Assembly: GCA_937997485.1 (NCBI GenBank)
Contig: CALKTH010000075.1
Span: 27,813 to 91,812, forward strand
Length of the DNA: 64,000 nucleotides
Reading direction: 5' to 3'
Origin: an uncultured Acidimicrobiales bacterium
Lineage (GTDB): Bacteria; Actinomycetota; Acidimicrobiia; Acidimicrobiales; SZUA-35
The notes beneath the pieces were generated by a model. That model saw nothing but the letters and a program-made list of their open reading frames with translations, did no database searches and was not told the origin of the DNA. Both the position numbers and the translations under genes were made by a program. Each line of letters starts with the position of its first letter. The stretch's first letter is position 1. This document shows positions 56,663 to 64,000 of the stretch, piece after piece.

Positions 56663-57931
56663 ATGATCGTGGCCGTCACCGAAACCGACATCGAAAACGC
56701 AACGCTCGAGTGGTTTCACGGCGCCTGGGATCCCGAGCTCTCGCTGCTCGAGTGGCGTGAGCGCCTGGTCGACTCTGGATGGGCCGCGCCGTCATGGACA
56801 ACTGAGTGGTTCGGCCAGGGCCTGCCGGCATGGACGGATCGAGTCGCCCACACCGCTATCCGACAGGCCGGTGGCGTGGCCATGCCGCTCGGTGGAGGCG
56901 TCGGCCTAGCGGCCCCCACGATGTACGACCACGCCGCCGATTCGGTGAAGGCCAAATACTTGCGACGCACGCTCACTGGCGAACTGACCTGGTGCCAGTT
57001 GTTCAGCGAGCCCGGTGCTGGATCGGATCTCGCCGGTCTGCAAGCCACCGCGGTTCGAGACGGCGACGAGTGGATCGTGAACGGGCAGAAGGTGTGGAAC
57101 ACCTCGGCCGATCATGCCGACATGGCCATTCTCGTGGCTCGCTCGGATTGGGACGCTCCCAAGCACAAGGGCCTCACCTATTTCCTGCTGGACATGCGAC
57201 AGCCCGGGGTTGAGGCTCGACCCATTCGCCAGATGAACGATCACGCGTCCTTCAACGAAGTCTTCCTCACGGACGCCCGCATCCCTCATGAGAACGTGGT
57301 GGGCGAGGTCGGCGGTGGTTGGGCAGTGGCGCGAGGAACACTCGCCCACGAACGTTCCTATGCCAGCAACCGTTCGGTCTCCTTCGCCCGCAGTGCGACT
57401 GGCAGGGTGGTGGAAGAAGCTCGAATCGAGGCTGCGGAGTACAACAAGACGTACGAGTGGTATCCCCAGCGCGCTGGCCGTATCGACTTGCTCGTGGAGC
57501 GCGCTCAGGCTGCGGGCAAGGCGCACGACCCTGTGATTCGCCAGGAGATGATGAAGGTCATTGCGCTTCACCGAACCGCGGAGTGGACGGCAGGCCGAGC
57601 GAAGGCCGCTCGCGATCTCGGCCGACCGCCCGGCTCGGAAGGCTCGATCGGCAAGCTCGCGCTTTCGGAGGTGGCGCGTCGTTGCAATCACGTGCACTCC
57701 ATGATCTCCGGAGCGAACGGCATGCTGAAAGCAACCGATGATCCGCTCGACGCTGTGGTGGCCGAGGTTCTCGTCTCCACACCGGGCCAGTCCATCGCTG
57801 GCGGGACCGACGAGATTCAGCACAACATCATCGGTGAGAACGTTCTCGGGCTACCTCGCGAACCCGCGCCAGATCGAGGGCTGCCGTTCCGAGAGGTCGG
57901 CCGTTCGAAGGTCGACACGAAGTCGGCCTAG
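56663..57931 (+). CDS. acyl-CoA dehydrogenase
   Basis: A 422-residue FAD enzyme with an ATG start and GAAGGAAG just before it. The middle domain has CQLFSEPGAGSDLAGLQ (about 111-127) and GQKVWNTSA. The C-terminal domain ends with STPGQSIAGGTDEIQHNIIG, the signature of the FadE-type enzymes of actinobacterial lipid or sterol catabolism. In such systems pairs of FadE proteins form heterotetramers, but no adjacent partner is present here. An SRPBCC gene follows directly. Confidence 0.9.
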   Translation: MIVAVTETDIENATLEWFHGAWDPELSLLEWRERLVDSGWAAPSWTTEWFGQGLPAWTDRVAHTAIRQAGGVAMPLGGGVGLAAPTMYDHAADSVKAKYLRRTLTGELTWCQLFSEPGAGSDLAGLQATAVRDGDEWIVNGQKVWNTSADHADMAILVARSDWDAPKHKGLTYFLLDMRQPGVEARPIRQMNDHASFNEVFLTDARIPHENVVGEVGGGWAVARGTLAHERSYASNRSVSFARSATGRVVEEARIEAAEYNKTYEWYPQRAGRIDLLVERAQAAGKAHDPVIRQEMMKVIALHRTAEWTAGRAKAARDLGRPPGSEGSIGKLALSEVARRCNHVHSMISGANGMLKATDDPLDAVVAEVLVSTPGQSIAGGTDEIQHNIIGENVLGLPREPAPDRGLPFREVGRSKVDTKSA

Positions 57932-57940
57932 TCTGCGGCG

Positions 57941-58396
57941 ATGACCCCAGACGTTTCCGTTTCACGAGATATCGCGGCCTCTCCCGCCGCCGTTTTCGCC
58001 GCCTTGACCGACATTTCTCGCATGGGCGAGTGGTCGCCGGAGAACTACCTCTGCGAGTGGAACGAGGGATTCGATGCTCCGGCAGTGGGAGCGATGTACA
58101 CCGGGCACAACCGCAACGGCGACAAGGAGTGGAAGACGGAGTCGCGAATCACCGAGCTCGTCGAGAACGAGCGGTTCTACTTCGACTGCATCGTTCGAGA
58201 CTTTGTGTTCTCCAAGTGGGGCTACGACATCGAGGCCACCGACAAGGGGTGTCGGGTCACCGAGCACACGCAGGATCTTCGGCCCGAGGCTGCGCTCGAA
58301 CGCAGCGCGCAGATCTCCGGCGTGGCCGACCGCCCTTCGCACAACCGAGCGGGCATGGAAGCGACGCTCGAACGCTTGGCCAACGCTCTGGAGTAG
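57941..58396 (+). CDS. SRPBCC family protein
   Basis: A 151-residue START-like protein with an ATG start, 9 bases after the acyl-CoA dehydrogenase stop. It has VSVSRDIAASPAAVFAALTD at the N-terminus, GAMYTGHNRNGDKEWKTESR in the middle and a long C-terminal helix (SHNRAGMEATLERLANALE). It probably binds a hydrophobic ligand such as an acyl or polyketide chain. Same-strand neighbours suggest a role in lipid metabolism. Confidence 0.83.
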   Translation: MTPDVSVSRDIAASPAAVFAALTDISRMGEWSPENYLCEWNEGFDAPAVGAMYTGHNRNGDKEWKTESRITELVENERFYFDCIVRDFVFSKWGYDIEATDKGCRVTEHTQDLRPEAALERSAQISGVADRPSHNRAGMEATLERLANALE

Positions 58397-58482
58397 CGGT
58401 GGTCGACTCGGGCTCGTCTCGAGACTGCGGCGGCAACCTGCGTTGGCGACGAATCGCCTCGCGGACAAAACCCACGTCGTCT

Positions 58483-58561
58483 GAAATCGCAGCGCGAGCC
58501 GACCTTCTCGCCGTTCCTTCAGCGCCAGCCCACCGGAACGGTGGGCTGGGCACGAAATTTC
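58483..58561 (-). repeat. 79-base dispersed structured element, copy 3 (inverted)
   Basis: Read on the minus strand it starts GAAATTTCGT (58561) and ends ATTTC (58483), exactly 79 bases. The 11-bp hairpin arms are CCAGCCCACCG and CGGTGGGCTGG (plus-strand positions 58525-58535 and 58539-58549). A second stem GCGAG/CTCGC encloses AAGGTCGG. It lies between the convergent SRPBCC and acyl-CoA ligase genes. In this copy the end pairing is a full GAAAT/ATTTC. Confidence 0.75.
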
Positions 58562-58612
58562 AGCGCAGGCACCGACCTGCTCTCGGATAGACCGGGGCGG
58601 GGCTCAGGTTCG

Positions 58613-58647
58613 GGGCTTCGGGCTTCGGGCTCCGGGCTTCGGGCTGT
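58613..58647. repeat. tandem heptamer repeat GGGCTTC
   Basis: Five consecutive units of GGGCTTC-like sequence (GGGCTTC, GGGCTTC, GGGCTCC, GGGCTTC, GGGCTGT) lie just after the stop of the acyl-CoA ligase gene on the minus strand. This is a short VNTR-like tract. Confidence 0.65.
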
Positions 58648-58680
58648 GGGTAAAACGATTCGCTGGGCTGATCGAGATCG

Positions 58681-60321
58681 CTAGGCCATTTTGGTGGCGG
58701 CGGCTTCGTGGAGGCCGAGGTCGGCGATGGACTTCTCTCGCATCTCGACCTTGCGGATCTTGCCCGTCACCGTCATGGGGAATTCCGACACGAACGAGAC
58801 GTACCGCGGCACCTTAAAGTGTGCGATCTTGCCCCGGCAGAACTCCTTGAGCTCGTCTTCATCCATGGACTCACCGGGTGCCAGTTGCACCCAGGCCATG
58901 ATCTGCTCGCCGTACTTGAGGTCGGGCACTCCAATCACCTGGGCATCCGCAATCTTGGGATTGGTGTAGAGAAACTCTTCGATCTCTCGGGGATAGATGT
59001 TCTCGCCACCCCGAATGATCAGGTCCTTGATGCGGCCAACAATGTTGACGTAACCGTCCTCGTCCATGGTCGCGAGATCACCTGAGTGCATCCAGCCGTC
59101 GACGTCGATGGCCTCGGCCGTCTTCTCCGCGTCGTTCCAGTAGCCGAGCATCACGTGGAAGCCACGCGTGCAGTACTCGCCATCCTCTCCCCGCTCCACC
59201 GTTTCGCCGGTCGCCGGGTCGACGATCTTGGCCTCCACGTGCGGAAGGACGCGCCCGACGGTGGTCACACGGTGCTCGACGGAGTCGGTGGTGCTGGTCT
59301 GTGTGGACACCGGCGAGGTCTCGGTCATGCCGTAGGCGATCGTGACCTGCGACATGTTCATCTTCTCGATGACGCTGCGCATGACCTCGATGGGGCAGGG
59401 TGAGCCAGCCATGATCCCGGTGCGCAGGTTGGACAAGTCGAACGACTCCAGGTCTTCGTGACCAAGCTCGGCCACGAACATGGTGGGCACGCCATAGAGC
59501 GATGTGCAGCGCTCGTCCTGCAGTGTTCGCAGCACGGCTTCAGGGTCGAAGCTGGGGCAGGGAATCACCATCGTCGAGCCGTACACGGAGCACGCCAGAT
59601 TGCCCATCACCATGCCGAAGCAGTGGTAGAAGGGAACGGGGATGCAGACCCGGTCGGTCTCGTCGTAGTCGCAGGCCTGTCCGACGAGGAGCGCATCGTT
59701 GAGGATGCTGCGATGACTGAGGGTGGCGCCCTTCGGGAAGCCCGTGGTGCCCGAGGTGTACTGGATGTTGATGGCGTCATTCGGATCGAGTGTGGCTGCT
59801 CGCTCCCCGAGCTCGGCATCGCTGACGGACTGCCCGGCAGCGAGGAGCTCTGACCAGTCGTCGGTGTCGAAGTAGACGACGTCGGTGAGCTCGGGCGTGT
59901 TGTGACTCACCGACTCGACCATGTCTCGATACATCGAGGTGAGGTACTCAGTGCGAGTGACGAGCATGCGAGCGCCAGACTGGTTGAGTGCGTACTCCAG
60001 CTCACTCGTTCGGTAGGCAGGATTGATGTTGACTTGGATGGCACCGATGCGAGCCGTGGCGTACTGGATGTACGCCCACTCGGCGAAGTTCGGGCTCCAC
60101 ATGCCGACCCGGTCACCCTTCTCAATGCCGCGGGCCATCAAACCCTTGGCGACCTGGTCGACCGTCTCAACGAATTCGGCCCACGTCTGACGAATGCCTT
60201 GATGTGGAACGACGAAGGCTTCGCGGTCGGCGAAGCGTTCGGCCGTGGCCAACAAGTTGTCGCCAATGGTCTGTTCCAGCAGCGGTGTGTCGGTAGCGCC
60301 TTGGTCGATGGCAGCCGTCAT
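58681..60321 (-). CDS. fatty-acyl-CoA synthetase (AMP-binding, FadD-like)
   Basis: A 546-residue adenylate-forming enzyme with an ATG start. It activates a carboxylic acid to its acyl-CoA with ATP. The A3/P-loop motif is [17 protein letters not shown] (about 188-204), the A5 motif [12 protein letters not shown], the A7/A8 motifs [15 protein letters not shown] and [24 protein letters not shown], and the A10 lysine is in [12 protein letters not shown]. All functional motifs are present. The medium-chain or acetoacetyl-CoA-like AcsA/FadD13 type is likely; chain length unknown. Confidence 0.92.
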   Translation of the reverse strand: MTAAIDQGATDTPLLEQTIGDNLLATAERFADREAFVVPHQGIRQTWAEFVETVDQVAKGLMARGIEKGDRVGMWSPNFAEWAYIQYATARIGAIQVNINPAYRTSELEYALNQSGARMLVTRTEYLTSMYRDMVESVSHNTPELTDVVYFDTDDWSELLAAGQSVSDAELGERAATLDPNDAINIQYTSGTTGFPKGATLSHRSILNDALLVGQACDYDETDRVCIPVPFYHCFGMVMGNLACSVYGSTMVIPCPSFDPEAVLRTLQDERCTSLYGVPTMFVAELGHEDLESFDLSNLRTGIMAGSPCPIEVMRSVIEKMNMSQVTIAYGMTETSPVSTQTSTTDSVEHRVTTVGRVLPHVEAKIVDPATGETVERGEDGEYCTRGFHVMLGYWNDAEKTAEAIDVDGWMHSGDLATMDEDGYVNIVGRIKDLIIRGGENIYPREIEEFLYTNPKIADAQVIGVPDLKYGEQIMAWVQLAPGESMDEDELKEFCRGKIAHFKVPRYVSFVSEFPMTVTGKIRKVEMREKSIADLGLHEAAATKMA

Positions 60322-60397
60322 GCGTCCTCCCGGAGACGTTGGTCTGTGCGTTGGTTTAGCACGGACCGCCCAGGGAGGAACAAGAGGCCCAGCGGTT

Positions 60398-61216
60398 CTA
60401 CGCCGGTGGGTAGGCCGCGTCGAGCGCCTGGCGAATCTCAGCGATCAAAGCGGCTGCCTCCTCCACGGTGGCGCCGTCGAGGATGCGCCGCATCAAGGCC
60501 GATGCCACGATTACGCCATCGGACTCTTTCGCTGCGGTCACGGCCGTTTCACCATTGGAGATCCCGAAGCCAACGATGGCGGGAATATCGGTAACGGCCT
60601 TCACCCGTCGCGAGAGAACGGAGGCGGCGTCATCAACGCCGTCACGAGCACCGGTCGTGCCCATCGTGGAGACGACGTAGACGAAGCCCTTCGTCTGCTC
60701 GACGACCTGAGCAAGCCGTTCGTCGGTCGTGACCGGAGCGGCAAGCAGGACGTTCTCAATACCTGCCGCGTCAGCGGCAGCTCGCCAATCGTGGGCGTGC
60801 TCCATTGGCAGGTCGGGAAGGATCGTGCCCAGCCCGCCAGCGGCGACGAGGTCTGAGGCGAAGCGCTCGTGGCCATAGCGATAAACGAGGTTGTAGTGCG
60901 TCATCGCGATCAGCGGCACGCCGAACTGGCGCTGCTGCAACTCGCTCAAGGCACGGGCGGGTGTCATGCCCGCATCGAGGGCGACAACCGTTGCTTCCTG
61001 GATGGTGGTGCCGTCGATGGCTGGATCGGAGAAGGGGATGCCGATCTCGAGGGCATCGGCGCCAGCGTCGATGACGGCGTCGACCAGCTCGAGCCAATCC
61101 GGGCAAACGCCGGCGGTGATGTACGGCATGAGGAGGCGGCTGCCGGTGGCGCGCTTCTCCGTGAGGTACTGCTGAAGGGATGCGGCCGTTGTCGGGTGGT
61201 CGGTTGCAGTGCTCAT
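60398..61216 (-). CDS. trpA: tryptophan synthase alpha subunit
   Basis: A 272-residue TIM-barrel enzyme read from the ATG at 61216, which overlaps the trpB stop (ATGA). It cleaves indole-3-glycerol phosphate to indole and glyceraldehyde 3-phosphate; indole is channelled to TrpB. The catalytic Glu57 ([10 protein letters not shown]) and Asp68 (AIDGTTIQ) are in place, as is the phosphate-binding GFGIS motif near the C-terminus. The longer upstream frame is part of trpB. Confidence 0.95.
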   Translation of the reverse strand: MSTATDHPTTAASLQQYLTEKRATGSRLLMPYITAGVCPDWLELVDAVIDAGADALEIGIPFSDPAIDGTTIQEATVVALDAGMTPARALSELQQRQFGVPLIAMTHYNLVYRYGHERFASDLVAAGGLGTILPDLPMEHAHDWRAAADAAGIENVLLAAPVTTDERLAQVVEQTKGFVYVVSTMGTTGARDGVDDAASVLSRRVKAVTDIPAIVGFGISNGETAVTAAKESDGVIVASALMRRILDGATVEEAAALIAEIRQALDAAYPPA

Positions 61217-62400
61217 CGCTCGAGGATCTCCTGTACCTGCTGTACGTCTTTGTCGCCTCGGCCGGACATGTTGACCAGCACGGTTTGTCCTTGCAGTTCT
61301 TCCTTCGCCTTCACGACCCAAGCGATGGCGTGAGCGGATTCGAGGGCGGGGATGATGCCCTCGGTGCGGCTCAGCAGTTGGAAGGACTCGAGTACTTCTT
61401 CGTCGGTCACCGGGTAGTACTCGGCCCGCTTGGTCAGGGCGAGGTGTGAATGCTCGGGGCCGAGGCCGGGGTAGTCGAGCCCGGCCGAAATGGACTCGGC
61501 TTCGAGAATCTGACCGACCTCATCCTGCATGAAGTACGACTTCATGCCGTGCACGATGGCGGGCACGCCTCGACCGGCAGCAGCGCCACCAGCGGGCTCG
61601 GCACCAACGAGACGCACGCTCTCATCATCAGCGAAGCCCGCGAACAGACCTGCGGCGTTGGAGCCGCCTCCCACGCAAGCCACTGCGACATCCGGCAGGC
61701 CGCCGGTGAGGTCTTGCACTTGCTGGCGAGCTTCGGTGCCGATGATCTCGTGGAAGGTGCGAACCATCCACGGGTACGGGTGCGGGCCCATCACCGAGCC
61801 AAGGCAGTAATGCGTGTCGCCGACCTCGGAAACCCACGCCCGCATGGCCTCGTTCACCGCGTCCTTGAGGGTACGACTGCCAGACATCGCCGGGATGACT
61901 TCAGCGCCGAGCAGACGCATGCGGAACACGTTGAGCTCTTGGCGCTTCATGTCGACCTCGCCCATGTAGACCGTGCAGCTCATACCAAGAAGTGCGGCGG
62001 CGGTCGCCGTGGCGACACCGTGCTGACCGGCGCCGGTCTCGGCAATCATGCGGGTCTTGCCCATGCGCTTGGCCAGAAGGGCCTGCCCGAGCACGTTGTT
62101 GATCTTGTGGCTGCCGGTGTGGTTCAGGTCTTCTCGCTTGAGCAGCAGGCGGAGGCCGAGTTGCTCGGAAAGGTTGCCGCACTCTGTGGTCGGCGACGGT
62201 CGACCGCCGTAGGTGTTGAGGATGTGGAGGAAGTCCTGGCGGAACTGCGTGTCAGCCCAGGCGTCGATGAACGCAGTCTCGACCTCCTGGCAAGCGCCCA
62301 TGAGCGGCTCGCCCACGTAGCGACCGCCGAACTCGCCGAAGAAGCCGAGCTCGTCGGGCGCACCCATCTGATTCGGTGACGCCACCGGTGCTGTCGTCAT
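61213..62400 (-). CDS. trpB: tryptophan synthase beta subunit
   Basis: A 395-residue PLP enzyme with an ATG start. It condenses indole with serine to give tryptophan. The PLP lysine is Lys99 in [14 protein letters not shown], the catalytic ETGAGQHG motif follows, and the phosphate-binding GGGSNA loop and the C-terminal ESAHA and SGRGDKD motifs are present. The N-terminal [10 protein letters not shown] is the usual TrpB1 start. It overlaps trpA by four bases. A palindrome lies 47 bases upstream. Confidence 0.95.
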   Translation of the reverse strand: MTTAPVASPNQMGAPDELGFFGEFGGRYVGEPLMGACQEVETAFIDAWADTQFRQDFLHILNTYGGRPSPTTECGNLSEQLGLRLLLKREDLNHTGSHKINNVLGQALLAKRMGKTRMIAETGAGQHGVATATAAALLGMSCTVYMGEVDMKRQELNVFRMRLLGAEVIPAMSGSRTLKDAVNEAMRAWVSEVGDTHYCLGSVMGPHPYPWMVRTFHEIIGTEARQQVQDLTGGLPDVAVACVGGGSNAAGLFAGFADDESVRLVGAEPAGGAAAGRGVPAIVHGMKSYFMQDEVGQILEAESISAGLDYPGLGPEHSHLALTKRAEYYPVTDEEVLESFQLLSRTEGIIPALESAHAIAWVVKAKEELQGQTVLVNMSGRGDKDVQQVQEILER

Positions 62401-62446
62401 GCACTTGTCTCCATGTTCTGGACACGACTCACCCTCGAGGTAAGTC

Positions 62447-62462
62447 TTCTAGAACTCTAGAA
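62447..62462. promoter_or_regulatory. 16-base palindrome upstream of trpBA
   Basis: TTCTAGA-AC-TCTAGAA is a perfect 7+7 inverted repeat 46 bases upstream of the trpB start and downstream of the anti-sigma-like gene. A TATTCT (-10-like) overlaps it on the minus strand. It could be a repressor site for trpBA; no leader peptide or attenuator with Trp codons is seen. Confidence 0.45.
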
Positions 62463-62503
62463 TACAACGCCGACAGCTCGTCGCAACCGAATTCGATGAA
62501 GCC

Positions 62504-63496
62504 TCAACGAAGCCAAACACTTCGAACGATCGCTTGGTGTCCAAGCGGCATGCCGGATGCTCCTGCGTCCCACACCGAGTCTTCGGCGATGTCCACTTCG
62601 AACGGAGCGTCGCACGTGTTCCTCGATGGGCTCTGGCCGGCTCCCAGCCCGTATTCCCACTTCGAACAGCCCAGACGGCTGGCCCAGGTCTCGGCCAGGG
62701 TCCGCCCATCCGCGGTATCCGAGACGAGCAACACGACAGGCCTGGCGACAGAGCAGTCACTCGGAAGATCGGGCGCCGACATGGGATCAATAACCACGAA
62801 CGCTGCCACTGGTTGGAACCGATCGCACAATGCGCCGTGTGCTCGGTTCATTTCCTCGAGCACGTGCACGACCGGTTCGGAGCACCGGATGCGTTCCCAC
62901 GGACCCTCAGCAACTCCGAGCGGAGCGAACACAAAGCGGCGAGCAATCTCGCTGGTGTCCAACCCCTGGCGCTCTGCCAACTCCTCCCACGAATCGGCCG
63001 GCCCGACGCTGAGCACCGTGAAGTCGCGATCAGGTCCGGGGCCAATCGACCGGATGCCTACACCTGTGGTGACGTTGGACTGGTTGACCAGGGGGGCGCT
63101 GACCGTGATGCGCGAACACACGTCTGCGGGGGGTACGCCCTCGCCTCGTGCGAGTTGTTCTGTCGATGGGGGCGAGGGCTGCACGGGCACCGGGAGCGTC
63201 GTGGTGTTGATGGGGTCGGCGGGGACGAGATCGACTGAGTCGTCGCTGCCGCGAATGAGGAGCGTCGAGAGAACGCCCACGACCACGAGGAGGACGGCGG
63301 CGGTCGCGAGGCCCGAACGCGGGCGGCGAAGTGGAATCACCGGGGTCAGCGAGCGAGCGACGGGAACATCGGTTCGGAGGTTGGCCCGCAGGGCCTCTCG
63401 GTGCGGATCGTTTCGTGGGAGGTCGGCTGCGATCTGGGCCAGCTCCTCCCGCAACTGTGGCGCCTCCGGCCACTCGGATTCGGTCGTATCGGTCAT
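62504..63496 (-). CDS. membrane protein, probable partner of the ECF sigma factor
   Basis: A 330-residue protein whose ATG overlaps the stop of the sigma gene (ATGA). Residues 1-58 are a cytoplasmic region (REELAQIAADLPRNDPHREAL), then RRPRSG and one transmembrane helix (about 62-82), then an extracytoplasmic domain with six cysteines that may form disulphides. No zinc-binding anti-sigma motif is seen. The gene order sigma-membrane protein suggests an anti-sigma or signal-sensing partner. Confidence 0.65.
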   Translation of the reverse strand: MTDTTESEWPEAPQLREELAQIAADLPRNDPHREALRANLRTDVPVARSLTPVIPLRRPRSGLATAAVLLVVVGVLSTLLIRGSDDSVDLVPADPINTTTLPVPVQPSPPSTEQLARGEGVPPADVCSRITVSAPLVNQSNVTTGVGIRSIGPGPDRDFTVLSVGPADSWEELAERQGLDTSEIARRFVFAPLGVAEGPWERIRCSEPVVHVLEEMNRAHGALCDRFQPVAAFVVIDPMSAPDLPSDCSVARPVVLLVSDTADGRTLAETWASRLGCSKWEYGLGAGQSPSRNTCDAPFEVDIAEDSVWDAGASGMPLGHQAIVRSVWLR

Positions 63497-63978
63497 TCGC
63501 CCAGCTCCTTCCGTAGCGCGGCGAGCCCGCGGTGGACCAGTGACTTGGCCGTGCCAACTGGGCAGTCAAGAGTTTCGGCAATCTGCTGTGAGCTGTACCC
63601 GCCGAAGTACGCCATGATCAGCGCGACCCGCTGCCGCTCTGAAAGGCGCTCCAGCGCATCGGTGAGAAAGTGATGTTCATCGGTGGCCACCAACCGGCCA
63701 TCGACCGCAGACAACTCCAGCCCCGGGCGCCTCTGCTCCCGGCCCATTCGTTGACGTGCTCCGTTCACCACACAGGTGCGGAGGTACCCGCCAGGGTTCA
63801 CGAGCCGGCTCCACCTCGCCTGCACATCGGCGAAGGCGTCTTGCACAACCTCCTCCGCATCCTCGGCGCTTCGAAGCATCACGTACGCCAAGCGCACCAT
63901 CGGCTCATACTCCCGATCGAACAGCGCAACGAGCGCCGACGGCGTCACCGCCTGCTGAGCTGATGGCGAGACCTGCAT
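63493..63978 (-). CDS. ECF RNA polymerase sigma factor (SigE-like family)
   Basis: A 161-residue sigma factor with an ATG start. Region 2 contains LFDREYEPMVRLAYVMLRSA, EDAEEVVQDAFADVQARW and NPGGYLRTCVVNGAR. Region 4 contains ALERLSERQRVALIMAYFGG and the SSQQIAETLDCPVGTAKSLV helix-turn-helix. The pattern fits the SigE-type ECF group of actinobacteria. It is coupled (ATGA) to the membrane protein downstream. The first bases of the transcript lie near the right edge of the window. Confidence 0.88.
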   Translation of the reverse strand: MQVSPSAQQAVTPSALVALFDREYEPMVRLAYVMLRSAEDAEEVVQDAFADVQARWSRLVNPGGYLRTCVVNGARQRMGREQRRPGLELSAVDGRLVATDEHHFLTDALERLSERQRVALIMAYFGGYSSQQIAETLDCPVGTAKSLVHRGLAALRKELGE

Positions 63979-64000
63979 CTCTCAGCGACCAAGAGCGTCA

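Noticed and set aside
1..64000. tRNA, rRNA, CRISPR arrays, insertion sequences, phage genes, biosynthetic gene cluster
   Set aside because: None seen: no cloverleaf or rRNA-like sequence, no regularly spaced repeats with spacers, no transposase or integrase reading frames, and no modular synthase genes.

Overview
The window is high-GC, densely coding bacterial DNA with about 70 genes on both strands and no intergenic gap over 300 bases (the largest is 58397-58680). The gene content points to an actinobacterium: a mycothiol-dependent maleylpyruvate-isomerase-type metalloprotein, DUF2510 and DUF2752 membrane proteins, a TAP-type secreted hydrolase, a CYP124/125/142-like P450, many acyl-CoA dehydrogenases, and GTG/TTG starts with 4-base ATGA overlaps. 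An aerobic, lipid-degrading member of class Acidimicrobiia is the best guess, but that is an inference. I see no rRNA, tRNA, CRISPR array, transposase or phage gene, so this looks like ordinary chromosome.

Layout. 1-5.5 kb: MDMPI-like protein, DUF6356 protein, Lrp/AsnC regulator, a helical protein with a histone-H1-like tail, acyl-CoA dehydrogenase, SDR. 5.5-11.4 kb: membrane protein, stand-alone PEP-utilizing protein, MFS exporter, FAH-family hydrolase, glyoxalase-fold protein, and an ArsC-family gene whose catalytic Cys12 codon is UGA followed by a bacterial SECIS-like hairpin. 11.4-16.4 kb: self-regulated SRPBCC/ArsR pair, degenerate GGDEF protein, ECF sigma/membrane partner pair, CbbX-like AAA ATPase. 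16.5-32.3 kb: acyl-CoA dehydrogenase, methyltransferases, 2OG oxygenases, 2-hydroxyacid dehydrogenase, two-gene PhyH/MFS operon, amine oxidase/DinB operon, secreted proteins, GntR regulator. 32.3-48.6 kb: ICMT-like enzyme, TauD and PhyH dioxygenases, secreted TAP hydrolase, amphi-Trp and PhnA small proteins, zwf, nuclease-fold protein, P450, beta-lactamase-fold hydrolase, D-aminoacylase-like amidohydrolase, cysteine-synthase-like enzyme, DtxR regulator, FAD oxidoreductase. 48.7-54.7 kb: a complete mnhABCDEFG (mrp) Na+/H+ antiporter operon. 54.8-64 kb: NfsA-like nitroreductase, enoyl-CoA hydratase, acyl-CoA dehydrogenase, SRPBCC protein, acyl-CoA ligase, trpBA, and a second ECF sigma/membrane partner pair.

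How they fit together. The dominant theme is oxidation of acyl-CoAs and hydroxylated or branched lipids: ligase, three acyl-CoA dehydrogenases, hydratase, SDR, P450 and Fe(II)/2OG oxygenases. Alongside are ion homeostasis (Mrp), NADPH supply (zwf), tryptophan synthesis and envelope or stress sigma systems.

The two most interesting signals are not ordinary genes. One is the UGA-containing ArsC gene with a SECIS-like hairpin at 11278-11311, a strong selenoprotein candidate. The other is a family of three 79-base elements (35544-35622, 54698-54776, 58483-58561) that align without a single gap and carry an invariant 11-bp hairpin; they look like a dispersed structured RNA or REP-like element.
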